From positions 124,001 to 188,000 of the forward strand of contig NZ_LBHV01000003.1 in the NCBI RefSeq assembly GCF_001005825.1: a stretch of 64,000 nucleotides of DNA, in the 5' to 3' direction. The position numbers were made by a program, and so were the translations under genes. The notes beneath the pieces are model-generated. The model searched no databases. It had not been told where the DNA came from and saw nothing but the letters and a program-made list of their open reading frames with translations. Source of the stretch: Rhizobium sp. LC145. Its GTDB lineage: Bacteria > Pseudomonadota > Alphaproteobacteria > Rhizobiales > Rhizobiaceae. Position 1 is the stretch's first letter. Each line of letters opens with the position of its first letter. Of the stretch, positions 20,236 to 29,339 are shown in pieces.

Positions 20236-22110
20236 TTATGGTTCGATGTCGTCGCCGGGCAGGATGTCGCCTTCGGCGGATTCCGCGATTGCCGGCGCTG
20301 CCGCTTCTTCGTCCCCGACCTCTTCCTCCGCGCGGATGCGTACGTCGGTGATTCGTGCGCCGGGAAATTGCGCAAGGATCGCCGCTACGTCCGGATCGGC
20401 GCGCGCATCGGTCTTGCGCTGCTCCTTGGCTTGCTCCTCAGCCTGAGCCAGCGTCGGGGCCCCAGGCTCGTTGGAGAGCGTCACCCACCATGTGATCCCG
20501 GTCCATTCCCGAAGCTTCGAGGTCAGATCGTTGACGATGGATTTCGGTGCGTCGGGCTCAAGGCTGATTTCAAGCCGGCCGGGTTCAAGCCTCACCAGAT
20601 GGACCGATTGGCGGATGCGGGCGCGCAGCACAGGCTCGCGGTTCTTGGCGCAAAGATCGCCGATGTCCTCCAGCGACCGGATATGGACTTTCGGTTCCGG
20701 CTGGGCTTCTGCGGCTGCCTGCATCACCGGGCGCTCGAGCGTATCCCTCGCATGTTCAGGCGTGGGAACGGCGCGCAGCATGGCGGTCGGCCCGCCGCCC
20801 GGACCGCGTGCGGCGGGCATTTCCATCCCGCGTGCTTCGATGGGAGCTTCGCGGGAGACTGGCCGTCCGCCGTTGCCGTTCGAAGAGGGCGTCGGACGCT
20901 GGCCGTCACCGCCCGAAAAATCGGAAAGCCGGCGGGCGGCGTCTTCCGGAGCTGGCAGGTGGGCGGCATGCGTAAGCCGGATCAGCACCATCTCGGCCGC
21001 ACCTGCGGGCCGGGAGGAGTTTTCCGCTTCCGGAATGCCCTTGAGCAGCATCTGCCAGATGCGCGAAAGCGTACTGACGGCGACGTTTTCGGAAAACTCC
21101 CGCCCGCGCAGGCGCTCCACTTCGCTCAGCGAGGGATCGTCCGCCGCGTCGGGAATATATTTGAAGCGGGTGACAAGATGAGTGAAATCGGCAAGATCGG
21201 TCAGCACGACCACCGGGTTTGCGCCCGCTTCGTATTGCGCGCCGAATTCGGAAAGCGCGGCCGTCACGTCACCGCGCACGATATGCTCGAAGAGATCGAC
21301 GATGCGCGCGCGGTCGGCAAGCCCTAGCATGCCGCGCACGGCCTCGGCCGCGACCCGGCCCCCGCCATGAGCGATCGCCTGGTCGAGCAGCGACAGGCCG
21401 TCGCGTGCCGAACCTTCGGCGGCGCGGGCGATCATCGCAAGGGCTTCCGGCTCGGCGGCGATGTCTTCCTTCTCCGCGATGGTGGAGAAGAGGCCGACGA
21501 GGTCTGCGGCGCTGATGCGGCGCAGGTCGAACCGCTGGCAGCGGGAGAGCACCGTGATCGGAACCTTGCGGATTTCGGTGGTCGCGAAGATGAATTTCAC
21601 ATGCTCCGGCGGCTCCTCGAGCGTCTTCAGCAGGCCGTTGAAGGCCTGTGTCGAGAGCATGTGCACTTCGTCGATGATGTAGACCTTGTAACGCGCAGAG
21701 ACGGGCCGGTAGCGCACCTGCTCGATGATCTCGCGGATGTCGTCGATGCCGGTATGCGAGGCGGCGTCCATCTCGATGACGTCGACATGCCGGCCTTCCA
21801 TGATCGCCTGGCAGTGTTCGCCGGGAATGCGCAGGTCGATCGTCGGCTTGTCGATCTCGGGCGTCTTGTAATTGAGCGCGCGGGCAAGGATGCGGGCGGT
21901 GGTCGTCTTGCCGACACCACGAACGCCGGTCAGCATATAGGCCTGCGCAATGCGGCCCGTTTCGAAGGCATTGGTGAGCGTGCGGACCATCGGCTCCTGG
22001 CCGACCATGAGATCCGAGAAATCCTTGGGACGGTATTTGCGGGCGAGCACCCGATAGCCGCTGCCGGCCGGAGAAGAAGGGGTAGAGGATGTCGGCCCGG
22101 TATCGCTCAT
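20236..22110 (-). CDS. dnaX: DNA polymerase III subunit gamma/tau
   Basis: This encodes 624 residues. The clamp-loader AAA+ ATPase has Walker A GVRGVGKTT, Walker B region IDEVHMLS and the SRC motif LSRCQRFDLRR. Domain III and a long tau-type C-terminus follow, with the Pro/Gly-rich linker near 430-500. The zinc module of E. coli DnaX (four Cys between Walker A and B) is missing: only one Cys (GEHC) remains there, as in other alphaproteobacteria. The frame stays open 76 codons further upstream, but that part runs through the SRP RNA; ATG at 22110 has AGGA in place. Followed by ybaB. Confidence 0.95.
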   Translation of the reverse strand: MSDTGPTSSTPSSPAGSGYRVLARKYRPKDFSDLMVGQEPMVRTLTNAFETGRIAQAYMLTGVRGVGKTTTARILARALNYKTPEIDKPTIDLRIPGEHCQAIMEGRHVDVIEMDAASHTGIDDIREIIEQVRYRPVSARYKVYIIDEVHMLSTQAFNGLLKTLEEPPEHVKFIFATTEIRKVPITVLSRCQRFDLRRISAADLVGLFSTIAEKEDIAAEPEALAMIARAAEGSARDGLSLLDQAIAHGGGRVAAEAVRGMLGLADRARIVDLFEHIVRGDVTAALSEFGAQYEAGANPVVVLTDLADFTHLVTRFKYIPDAADDPSLSEVERLRGREFSENVAVSTLSRIWQMLLKGIPEAENSSRPAGAAEMVLIRLTHAAHLPAPEDAARRLSDFSGGDGQRPTPSSNGNGGRPVSREAPIEARGMEMPAARGPGGGPTAMLRAVPTPEHARDTLERPVMQAAAEAQPEPKVHIRSLEDIGDLCAKNREPVLRARIRQSVHLVRLEPGRLEISLEPDAPKSIVNDLTSKLREWTGITWWVTLSNEPGAPTLAQAEEQAKEQRKTDARADPDVAAILAQFPGARITDVRIRAEEEVGDEEAAAPAIAESAEGDILPGDDIEP

Positions 22111-22202
22111 AAGGTCCTGACTATAGGCCTTGAGGCCTGTACGGGCCATTCCGGCTGCCAGGCGATCTTGACCGGACCGGATCTTGACCAAGATGAGAAG
22201 GT

Positions 22203-22298
22203 GGGAGGCTGGCACGGCGACCCGTGCCTGGCTCGTTAGGGCTGCTTCCTTCCGGACCTGACCCGGTTGGCGAGTGGCTCGTCCACCACCAACCTCCC
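22203..22298 (-). ncRNA. ffs: Signal recognition particle RNA (4.5S type)
   Basis: On the minus strand the conserved SRP domain IV core GGTCAGGTCCGGAAGGAAGC occurs, with flanking complementary arms so that the ends GGGAGG and CCTCCC pair. The size of about 96 nt fits the short bacterial SRP RNA. It guides membrane proteins to the translocon with Ffh. It lies just upstream of dnaX on the same strand, a common arrangement in proteobacteria. Ends are set by the terminal pairing and may be off by a few bases. Confidence 0.93.
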
Positions 22299-22384
22299 GC
22301 CGCACATATCGGCAATAATGCTGGCAAATGCAAGCCAACCCTGTAAAAAACTGCTATTCAATAAGAAAACCACAGGAGAAACGC

Positions 22385-22789
22385 TTGGGCGAATTTGAAC
22401 TGGATGCACGGCTCGCCCGGGATTCCGAGCTCATAACCGTGCTGGGCCTGTGCCAGCTTCGCCTGTTGAACGACAGCCGCTGGCCTTGGGTGATGCTGGT
22501 GCCGCAGCGCGCCGGTATCAGCGAGATCTTCGAGCTGACGCCGCTCGACCAGGCCCTGCTGACCTTCGAGACCAATACGGTCGCGGCAGCGCTCAAGAAG
22601 GTCACCGGTGCGAAGAAGATCAATATCGGCGCACTCGGCAATGTCGTCAGTCAATTGCACATGCATGTCATCGCCCGGTTCGAGGGCGATCCGAACTGGC
22701 CCGGCCCGATCTGGGGCTTCGGCCAGGCGGTTCCCTATGCCTCTTCGCAAAAGCAAGATTTCGTCAAAGCCCTGGTTGAAAACCTCTGA
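22385..22789 (+). CDS. HIT family protein
   Basis: This encodes 134 residues with a single HIT (histidine triad) domain, including WPWVMLVPQRAGISEIFEL and the catalytic region NVVSQLHMHVIARFEGDPNWP. The triad reads Gln-x-His-x-His instead of His-x-His-x-His, a variant I recall in rhizobial members. HIT proteins hydrolyse nucleotide phosphoramidates or dinucleoside polyphosphates. The TTG at 22385 is chosen because AGGAGA lies just upstream; an ATG 19 codons earlier has no ribosome-binding site and falls close to the SRP RNA promoter. nudC follows after two bases. Confidence 0.87.
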   Translation: MGEFELDARLARDSELITVLGLCQLRLLNDSRWPWVMLVPQRAGISEIFELTPLDQALLTFETNTVAAALKKVTGAKKINIGALGNVVSQLHMHVIARFEGDPNWPGPIWGFGQAVPYASSQKQDFVKALVENL

Positions 22790-22791
22790 TC

Positions 22792-23769
22792 ATGACAGCG
22801 AGCATTTTCGATACCAACGCCCCGCATCCCGAGCCAAGCAGCCTGACTGCTTTTTCCGGCAACATGCTGGACCGCCAGGCCGAATACCGGCAGGACGATT
22901 GCGTGGAAAAGGCGCTTGCGGTCGAGGGCGCCCATATTCTCGCCTTCACCGGCAGCCAGCTCATCCTCAAGCATGATGGCCAGATCCTTGATCCTCTCTT
23001 CTCTCCTTATGAATTGCCTGACCTGAAACCGGATTTCGAGAATGCCGTGCTGCTCGGCTACAAGGAAACCGGTGAGCCGCGCATTGCGGTGCCGGTCACG
23101 GTCCCGCCCGAGGAATTGGCAAGCCATTTCAAGCCGACCGAGGCCCGCGCCCTTTTTCGCGACAGCCTCATCGAGGGCGAACTCCAGGGCGAGGTAGCCC
23201 AGGCCGTGTCGCTGCTCAACTGGAATGCGGCCAACCGATTCTGCGGCAAATGCGGGTCACCGACCGAAATGGGGATGGGCGGTTACAAGCGCACCTGCAC
23301 CAACTGCCAGCATCTGATGTTTCCGCGCACCGATCCGGTCGTCATCATGCTGACCGTCGATATCGAGCGCGACCGTTGCCTGCTCGGCCGCAGCCATCAT
23401 TTCCAGGAAGGCATGTATTCCTGCCTGGCAGGCTTCGTGGAACCGGGCGAGACGATCGAGAATGCGGTGCGCCGCGAGACCTTTGAGGAAGCCGGCATCG
23501 AGACCGGCCGCGTGCGCTATCACGCCTCCCAGCCTTGGCCGATGCCGCATTCGCTGATGATCGGCTGCTATGCCGAAGCGAAGTCCACCGAGATCAGGAT
23601 CGACCCGCAGGAGATGCAGGACGTACGCTGGTTCGAGCGGGCCGAAGCTGCCGCCATGCTGGATGCCGGGCCGGACAGCCCCTATTTCGCTCCCGCCAAG
23701 GGGGCGATCGCCTATCGCTTGCTGCGTGACTGGATCGAGTGGGGTGAGGAACGGTCAAGCGTAGCTTGA
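22792..23769 (+). CDS. nudC: NADH pyrophosphatase (Nudix)
   Basis: This encodes 325 residues. A zinc ribbon with CGKCG and CTNCQ lies around residues 153-175. The Nudix box GFVEPGETIENAVRRETFEE (residues about 217 on, extending to EAGIE) follows. The NudC-specific SQPWPMPHSLM lies just after it. NudC hydrolyses NAD(H) to NMN(H) and AMP, and in other bacteria also removes NAD caps from RNA. It starts two bases after the HIT gene and is likely translated with it; both act on nucleotide pyrophosphate compounds. Confidence 0.94.
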   Translation: MTASIFDTNAPHPEPSSLTAFSGNMLDRQAEYRQDDCVEKALAVEGAHILAFTGSQLILKHDGQILDPLFSPYELPDLKPDFENAVLLGYKETGEPRIAVPVTVPPEELASHFKPTEARALFRDSLIEGELQGEVAQAVSLLNWNAANRFCGKCGSPTEMGMGGYKRTCTNCQHLMFPRTDPVVIMLTVDIERDRCLLGRSHHFQEGMYSCLAGFVEPGETIENAVRRETFEEAGIETGRVRYHASQPWPMPHSLMIGCYAEAKSTEIRIDPQEMQDVRWFERAEAAAMLDAGPDSPYFAPAKGAIAYRLLRDWIEWGEERSSVA

Positions 23770-23871
23770 GCAATCGATCCAGTGAATCGATTGCAGCGAC
23801 GAACGCCCTGAAGCCCGGCAAAGGGCCGGAGCAGTCGGCGTAGCCTGAGCAATCGAAGCCCGAGGCGGGCC

Positions 23872-24735
23872 TTACTCCCTGTTCAGCGCTCCCCGCATCG
23901 GGTGACCTTTGTAGACGCCGAGAATGCGCACCTTTTCGGAGAAGAAGCGCAGTTCTTCCAGCGCCCGGCGCACAGGCGCATCCTCCGGATGGCCTTCGAT
24001 ATCCGCATAGAACTGGGTCGCCACGAACTTGCCGCCGAGCTGGTAGCTCTCGAGCTTGGTCATGTTGATGCCGTTGGTGGCGAAGCCGCCGAGCGCCTTG
24101 TAGAGCGCGGCCGGGATGTTGCGCACGTTGAAGACGAAGGTGGTGACGATGATCTCGTCGGTCTGTTCGTGGCCGGTCCAGCTCTCGTCGCGTGAGAGGA
24201 TGACGAAACGGGTGACGTTGTCCTCCCGGTCCTCGACGTTTTCCGCCAGGATATCGAGACCATAGAGATCGGCGGCAAGGCGCGGGGCAAGCGCTGCCAT
24301 CGACCGGTCTCCGGCTTCCGCCACCAGCTTCGCGGACCCGGCGGTATCGCCCGCGACGACCGCTTTCCAGCCGTTCGAGCGGATGACCTTCCGGCATTGT
24401 CCGAGCGCATGGATATGGCTGTGGACGGTGCGGATTTCCTCCCGCGCCACGCCCGGCAGGGTCATGAGCTGGAAGTGGATCGGCATGAAATATTCACCGG
24501 TGATATGCAGCCGCGATTCCGGCAGCAGGTGGTGGATATCCGCCACGCGTCCCGCAATGGTGTTCTCGATCGGGATCATCGCGAGATCGGCCTCGCCGTT
24601 TTCAAGCGCCTGGAAGGCATCCTCGAAGGTCGGGCAGGGCAAGGGCTCCATCGACGGGAACATGTCGCGGCAGGCCATGTCGGAGTTCGCGCCGAATTCG
24701 CCCTGGAAGGCGATCCGATTTGTGGTCTGGCTCAT
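23872..24735 (-). CDS. pheA: Prephenate dehydratase
   Basis: This encodes 287 residues. The catalytic PDT domain (about 1-185) has IAFQGEFGANSDMACRDMF, IPIENTIAGRV and the TRF motif in DNVTRFVILSRD. The regulatory ACT domain (about 200-275) contains RNIPAALYKALGGFATNGIN and KLESYQLGG. The reaction is prephenate to phenylpyruvate in phenylalanine synthesis. No chorismate mutase domain is fused, unlike E. coli PheA. In the ACT domain the usual ESRP motif reads ESYQ, so feedback control may differ. It lies 11 bases after kdsB on the same strand. Confidence 0.95.
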   Translation of the reverse strand: MSQTTNRIAFQGEFGANSDMACRDMFPSMEPLPCPTFEDAFQALENGEADLAMIPIENTIAGRVADIHHLLPESRLHITGEYFMPIHFQLMTLPGVAREEIRTVHSHIHALGQCRKVIRSNGWKAVVAGDTAGSAKLVAEAGDRSMAALAPRLAADLYGLDILAENVEDREDNVTRFVILSRDESWTGHEQTDEIIVTTFVFNVRNIPAALYKALGGFATNGINMTKLESYQLGGKFVATQFYADIEGHPEDAPVRRALEELRFFSEKVRILGVYKGHPMRGALNRE

Positions 24736-24746
24736 GGGAAAATCCG

Positions 24747-25502
24747 TCAGGAGATGCGGCCGGCGAGGATCGCTCGGGCCTTTTCGAGGTCGGCGGGAGT
24801 ATCGACCCCGAGTGGGACCGAGTCAACGATTTCGGCATCGATCCGCATTCCCGCTTCGAGAGCGCGGAGCTGTTCGAGCGATTCGCGCTTTTCGAGCGCC
24901 GAACGCTCGAGCGACACGTATCTTTCCAGCGCCGCGCGGCGGAATGTATAGAGGCCGATATGGTGATAGAGCGGCCCCGGCCCGTAGGGGGCGGTCGCGC
25001 GCGTGAAATAGAGCGCTCTCAGGCGAGTATCCGAAATCGGCGAACCGACGATCTTCACGATGTTGGGATTGGTCTTTTCGTGTTCCTCGGTAATCTCGGT
25101 CGTCAGTGTCGCTATATCGGTCGTCGGGTTGTCCAGAGGCCGAAGCGAAGCCCGCACCACCTCGGGCTCGACGGTCGGCAGATCCCCCTGCACATTGATG
25201 ACGAGGTCGACTTTCCCTTCCGGATCGGCTTTCTGCAGCGCCTCGAAGATTCGGTCAGAGCCGACCTGGTGGTCCGCGCGGGTCATCGTTGCTTCGAAGC
25301 CGGCATTGGTGACCGCGTCGAACACATCCTGATGATCGACGGCGACGATGATTCGCCCCACCTGTGCTTCCTGGGCGCGGCGCGCCACCTGGACGATCAT
25401 CGGCAGCCCGTTGATGTCCGCCAGCGGCTTGCCCGGCAGGCGGGTGGAAGCCATTCGTGCGGGGATCAGCACGAGCGTCCGTTCGAAAGCGGAATTCTTC
25501 AT
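24747..25502 (-). CDS. kdsB: 3-deoxy-manno-octulosonate cytidylyltransferase
   Basis: This encodes 251 residues of the nucleotidyltransferase fold. It starts with [21 protein letters not shown], the CMP-KDO synthetase signature, and includes [12 protein letters not shown] and [14 protein letters not shown]. The enzyme activates KDO as CMP-KDO for the lipopolysaccharide core. The ATG at 25502 is used rather than a TTG 12 codons upstream. The downstream pheA follows after 11 bases. A membrane cytochrome c gene is divergently placed 152 bases away. Confidence 0.95.
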   Translation of the reverse strand: MKNSAFERTLVLIPARMASTRLPGKPLADINGLPMIVQVARRAQEAQVGRIIVAVDHQDVFDAVTNAGFEATMTRADHQVGSDRIFEALQKADPEGKVDLVINVQGDLPTVEPEVVRASLRPLDNPTTDIATLTTEITEEHEKTNPNIVKIVGSPISDTRLRALYFTRATAPYGPGPLYHHIGLYTFRRAALERYVSLERSALEKRESLEQLRALEAGMRIDAEIVDSVPLGVDTPADLEKARAILAGRIS

Positions 25503-25654
25503 CGGATGGCCCTTCAAATCCCCGTCCAATAGTGTCAAAAAGTCTCACGCGGGGGATTACAATTCGTGTTGCAACGGCAATGCAAAAGACATAGGTTCCG
25601 CGCAATTTCAAGATGGCCCGCCCTCTGCCGGCGGTTGGGAAGGAGCATTTGCTG

Positions 25655-26245
25655 ATGAGCCCCTATGTGAACATGGCGACTGGCGCCCTGCTTGCCTCGG
25701 TTTTCGTCATGATGTCGGTGTCCATTGCGTCGGAAGGCCTTTTCCATTCCGAAGCTCCGGAAAAGGAAGGTTTTGCCATCGTCGCCGCTGAGCCCACGGA
25801 AGGCCAGGGTGGTGGTGCCGAAGCGCCTGCCGCGGTGCCGATCGCTCAGCTCCTGGCCTCTGCTGATGCCGCAGCCGGCGCGACTGTTTTCAAGAAGTGT
25901 CAGAGCTGTCATTCCATCGAGAAAGGCGGACCGAACAAGGTCGGCCCGGATCTTTGGGGCGTCGTCAACCGTCCGATCGCCTCGCATGAAGGCTTCAGCT
26001 ATTCGGCTGCAATGAAGGATTTCTCCCAGGGCGGCGCCGTCGTCTGGGACTTCGAACACCTGAACCACTTCCTTGCCGCGCCGAAGGCCTACATCAAGGG
26101 CACCGCAATGGGCTTTGCGGGCCTGAAGAAGGACGATGAGCGCGCCAACCTGATCGCCTATATCCGCGAGCAGGCTGATTCTCCGGTTCCGTTGCCGGAC
26201 CCGAACGCCGCGCCCGCCGAGGCTGCGCCGCCGGCGACGAACTGA
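25655..26245 (+). CDS. cycM: Membrane-anchored class I cytochrome c (CycM type)
   Basis: This encodes 196 residues. An uncleaved N-terminal anchor (about residues 6-30) is followed by an Ala/Glu/Pro-rich linker (about 45-75) and a cytochrome c domain with CQSCH for heme attachment, [16 protein letters not shown] and the Met ligand in GTAMGFAGL. This matches rhizobial CycM, a cytochrome c552 that carries electrons between the bc1 complex and the terminal oxidase. A Pro/Ala-rich tail ends the protein. ATG at 25655 follows AAGGAG; an earlier TTG/ATG in frame has no such site. A strong terminator follows. Confidence 0.9.
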   Translation: MSPYVNMATGALLASVFVMMSVSIASEGLFHSEAPEKEGFAIVAAEPTEGQGGGAEAPAAVPIAQLLASADAAAGATVFKKCQSCHSIEKGGPNKVGPDLWGVVNRPIASHEGFSYSAAMKDFSQGGAVVWDFEHLNHFLAAPKAYIKGTAMGFAGLKKDDERANLIAYIREQADSPVPLPDPNAAPAEAAPPATN

Positions 26246-26265
26246 TCCCCTCGAAATTCCATCGG

Positions 26266-26293
26266 AAAGCCCGGCCTCGCGCCGGGCTTTTTC
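26266..26293 (+). terminator. Rho-independent terminator of cycM
   Basis: AGCCCGGC and GCCGGGCT (26268-26275, 26281-26288) pair around a 5-base loop and run into five T residues, about 20 bases after the stop codon. Confidence 0.88.
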
Positions 26294-26314
26294 GTTGCGC
26301 TGGACCCTGTAGGA

Positions 26315-27259
26315 TCAGCCAAGCAGCCAGGCCCAGAAGCTGACCGAAACGACGCCGAGCGCCGTCGTGATGCTGATCGTCGAGGCCGCGAGGCTTTGGC
26401 CCGCGTGGAAGCGTTGGGCGATCAGCCAGGCATTGATGCCGGTCGGCACCGAGGAGGTCAGCACCAGGGCGGAAGTCCATGCCGGCGAAAGGCCGAGCAT
26501 CCGGCTCATCGCGAAGACCACGGCGGGCATCAGCAGGAGCTTGAGGGCGGATGTCGCGCCCGTGAGATCGAGATGGCCGCGAACCGGATATTTGGTAAGC
26601 GCCATGCCGATGGAGATCAAAGCGGCCGGAGCGGCGGCACCGGCGAGCTGGTCGATCACGGTCTTCAAGGGAGCGGTGAAGGTCAAGCCCGAGAGATTGA
26701 AGGAAAGCCCCGCAGCCAGCGCGATCACCAGCGGGTTTCGGACGAGATTGGTCCCCACCTGCTTCAATACCATGGGCAGGTTGCGTCGGCCGCCCCCGTC
26801 CACCTTGGCGACTGCGTGCTCCATCAGGATCGTTCCTGCGATCATCATCAGCGGCAGGTGGATGGCGAGCAGGATCGAGATCGCTACCAGCCCATCCTCT
26901 CCGACGCTGCGCCCGACGAGCGGCAGGCCGATGAAGACGTTGTTGGCGAAGGCGCTCGAAAGGCCGGCGACGACACCGATCTTCGCATCCCGCCCGAAGA
27001 GCCGTGTCGCCAGGAGATGAGCCACGGTCCAGGTGACCGCGACGCCGGAAAAATAGGCGGTCCAGAGCCGGAACGGAGAAGTGCCTTCGAAATGGGCCTC
27101 CGCCAGGGTGCGGAAGATCAGCATCGGCACCGCGATCTTGAACACGAATTCGCCTAGCGCGTCACCGGTCTCCTCCTTCAGGATTCCGGTTCTGGCCACG
27201 AGCCATCCGATCAGGATCAGGAGGAAGACGGGAGCGACATTGACGAGAACGGAAGACAC
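26315..27259 (-). CDS. AEC family transporter (auxin efflux carrier type)
   Basis: This encodes 314 residues with about ten hydrophobic segments in two five-helix halves, typical of the AEC family. The start SSVLVNVAPVFLLILIGWLVARTG and the central break NPLVIALAAGLSFNLSGL are characteristic. Bacterial AEC members move malonate, malate or similar small acids; the substrate here is unknown. The start codon is GTG at 27259 without a strong ribosome-binding site, so the exact start is somewhat uncertain. Confidence 0.85.
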   Translation of the reverse strand: MSSVLVNVAPVFLLILIGWLVARTGILKEETGDALGEFVFKIAVPMLIFRTLAEAHFEGTSPFRLWTAYFSGVAVTWTVAHLLATRLFGRDAKIGVVAGLSSAFANNVFIGLPLVGRSVGEDGLVAISILLAIHLPLMMIAGTILMEHAVAKVDGGGRRNLPMVLKQVGTNLVRNPLVIALAAGLSFNLSGLTFTAPLKTVIDQLAGAAAPAALISIGMALTKYPVRGHLDLTGATSALKLLLMPAVVFAMSRMLGLSPAWTSALVLTSSVPTGINAWLIAQRFHAGQSLAASTISITTALGVVSVSFWAWLLG

Positions 27260-27391
27260 TGGGGGAGGCTTTCGGGAGAGTTGACCCTTATGCGTCTAAC
27301 GCATGTCGTCAGCCGCGACAAATGCGTTTACCGCAGAAGTGCTGCTCTTCTTCGGATTCTCTTGCTTGTGAGGCGGTAGGTGGACAAACAA

Positions 27392-27416
27392 AAAGCGGGG
27401 CACTTCTCCCCGCTTT
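27392..27416 (-). terminator. Terminator-like hairpin upstream of the AEC gene
   Basis: A 9-bp stem AAAGCGGGG / CCCCGCTTT has a 7-base loop; on the minus strand it continues as CTTTTTG. It lies within the 360-base gap between the divergent AEC and adenosine kinase genes. No minus-strand gene precedes it, so it either ends an unseen small RNA or acts in the AEC leader. The rest of the gap (27417-27619) holds a direct repeat CGGCCGCCGATCA (27434 and 27471) and presumably the adenosine kinase promoter. Confidence 0.5.
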
Positions 27417-27619
27417 CCGTACCGGCTTTGCCGGCCGCCGATCACCGCCGCCATTACATCCATGGTCGGCCGCCGATCAGGCTTGAATTCTTCTAGCAAG
27501 GCGTGATGACAGGGGTATGACATCCGGGACTTCTGCGGTATCCGGTTCTTTCCTCTTCCATTCTCGGGGAAAGCCGAATACCGGTTCTCCACCACCAGCC
27601 ACCAAGGGACCGACACCGT

Positions 27620-28612
27620 ATGCCAGAATTCGACGTGCTCGCCATCGGCAATGCCATCGTGGATATTCTCGCCCGTTGCGACGATCAGTTTCTCGACGAC
27701 AACGGCATCATCAAGGGAGCGATGAACCTGATCGATGCGGAGCGCGCGGAGCTCCTCTATTCGCGCATGGGTCCGGCGGTCGAAGCTTCCGGCGGCAGCG
27801 CGGGCAATACGGCGGCCGGTGTCGCCGGGTTTGGCGGCAAGGCAGCCTATTTCGGCAAGGTAGCGAGGGACCAGCTCGGCGAGATCTTCCAGCACGATAT
27901 CCGCGCTCAGGGCGTCTATTACGAGACAAGGCCCGAGGGCAACCATCCTCCGACCGCGCGCTCGATGATCTTCGTGACGCCGGATGGCGAGCGTTCGATG
28001 AATACCTATCTCGGCGCCTGCGTCGATCTCGGCCCGGAGGATGTCGAACCTGCCGTGGTTGCCGGGGCCAGGGTCACCTATTTCGAGGGCTATCTCTGGG
28101 ATCCGCCGCGCGCCAAGGAGGCGATCCTTGAAAGCGCCCGCATCGCGCATGAGAACGGCCGCGAAGTCTCCATGACGCTTTCCGATCCCTTCTGCGTCGA
28201 TCGCTACCGGGCCGAGTTTCTCGATCTGATGCGATCAGGCACGGTGGATATTGTTTTCGCCAACAAGCAGGAGGCCCTGTCCCTCTACGAGACCGAGGAT
28301 TTCGACCTGGCGCTCAGGAAGATATCCGAGGATTGCAAGCTCGCGGCTGTGACCCTGAGCGAGGAGGGCGCGATTATCGTTCGCGGGGACGAGCGGGTGA
28401 AGGTCGACGCCTATGTCGTCGAGGAGCTGGTCGATACGACAGGCGCGGGAGACCTGTTCGCGGCAGGTTTCCTGTACGGTTATACCCAGGGCCGCTCGCT
28501 CGAGGACTGCGGCAAGCTCGGCTGCCTGGCAGCGCACATCTGCATTCAGCAGATCGGCCCGCGTCCCATGGAATCTCTGAAGGAGTCTGCTGAGCGGAAA
28601 GGCCTTATTTGA
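27620..28612 (+). CDS. Adenosine kinase (PfkB family)
   Basis: This encodes 330 residues of the ribokinase/PfkB fold. The Gly-rich motif GGSAGNTAAGVAGFGG lies near residue 60. The C-terminal signature DTTGAGDLFAAGFLYG lies near 275 with the catalytic Asp. Overall sequence is like alphaproteobacterial adenosine kinases, which phosphorylate adenosine to AMP in purine salvage. Other PfkB sugar kinases share these motifs, so the substrate is a family-level inference. It ends in an eight-base overlap with the convergent SH3-protein gene. Confidence 0.88.
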   Translation: MPEFDVLAIGNAIVDILARCDDQFLDDNGIIKGAMNLIDAERAELLYSRMGPAVEASGGSAGNTAAGVAGFGGKAAYFGKVARDQLGEIFQHDIRAQGVYYETRPEGNHPPTARSMIFVTPDGERSMNTYLGACVDLGPEDVEPAVVAGARVTYFEGYLWDPPRAKEAILESARIAHENGREVSMTLSDPFCVDRYRAEFLDLMRSGTVDIVFANKQEALSLYETEDFDLALRKISEDCKLAAVTLSEEGAIIVRGDERVKVDAYVVEELVDTTGAGDLFAAGFLYGYTQGRSLEDCGKLGCLAAHICIQQIGPRPMESLKESAERKGLI

Positions 28613-29159
28613 AGGCCTCGCCCGGATAGGCGCCCCAGACCTCCCCCTGATTGACCCAGCCTTCGGTGCCGTTGGCCTCGCCGCGGCACCAGTCGCCATT
28701 GCATTCGCTGATACGCAGCACGACGCCCGGCTGCAGCTTGGCGACGACCGGTCCCGAATTCTGCGGATCGCGGCGCATGTTGACGTAGATGTCCTTGCCC
28801 TTGCCGCGCATCCATGGCGCGGCGACGGCGGTTCGTTCGCCGGAAAGCAGAGCCTGGTTGACCCAGCCCTCCGTGCCGTCCGCATCGCGTACCCGCCGCC
28901 AGTTCTCGTATTCCTGGATGACCTCCATGGGAGTGCCGGATTTCATGTACATCCAGGCAACCGCATAGTCGGTGCTCGGGCCGATGCGGATATTGACCTT
29001 TCTGGACTTGAGGCTGACGAAGCGCGGCAGCGGAAGTCCGCTCGCCCCCTTTGCCGCGCCTTGAGCGTAAGCCGGCGCCGTTGCGACGAACGTGGTGGAA
29101 AACAGGGCCGTGATGCCGAGGGAGAGGGCGATGCACGACGAGAAAATTGCGCGACGCAT
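28605..29159 (-). CDS. Secreted SH3-domain protein
   Basis: This encodes 184 residues. A signal peptide covers about residues 1-33 (ending in APAYAQG). Two bacterial SH3 (SH3_3) domains follow: about 50-103 (KVNIRIGPSTDYAVAWMY to EGWVNQALLSG) and about 122-178 (YVNMRRDPQNSGPVVAKLQPG to EGWVNQGEVWG). Such periplasmic SH3 proteins are thought to bind cell-wall peptides. Start is the ATG directly before the signal peptide; the frame continues far upstream opposite the dehydrogenase gene, but that part is not credible. Confidence 0.88.
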   Translation of the reverse strand: MRRAIFSSCIALSLGITALFSTTFVATAPAYAQGAAKGASGLPLPRFVSLKSRKVNIRIGPSTDYAVAWMYMKSGTPMEVIQEYENWRRVRDADGTEGWVNQALLSGERTAVAAPWMRGKGKDIYVNMRRDPQNSGPVVAKLQPGVVLRISECNGDWCRGEANGTEGWVNQGEVWGAYPGEAFK

Positions 29160-29339
29160 GGGTGTATCGATCCGTGTTCGGCGGCCCTGACGATCGCAAG
29201 CCGCACCGATTCCTGCCGGGGCGGAATCATGACGGTCAGCCCCCTTGCGAGGTTTTGTTTGTCTTCGCCGACGGGTCTGGTAGAAACGCCCCTGAATGCA
29301 TCGAATATCGCGCGACTTGGTTAAGGACCTCCTAAAAAG

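Noticed and set aside
22111..22338. N-terminal extension of DnaX
   Set aside because: The 76 codons run through the SRP RNA gene and lack DnaX similarity; the ATG at 22110 has a good ribosome-binding site.
23770..23871. Near-duplicate of GCGTAGCTTGAGCAATCGA in the gap after nudC
   Set aside because: Two imperfect copies of about 20 bases; too short and weak to call a repeat element.
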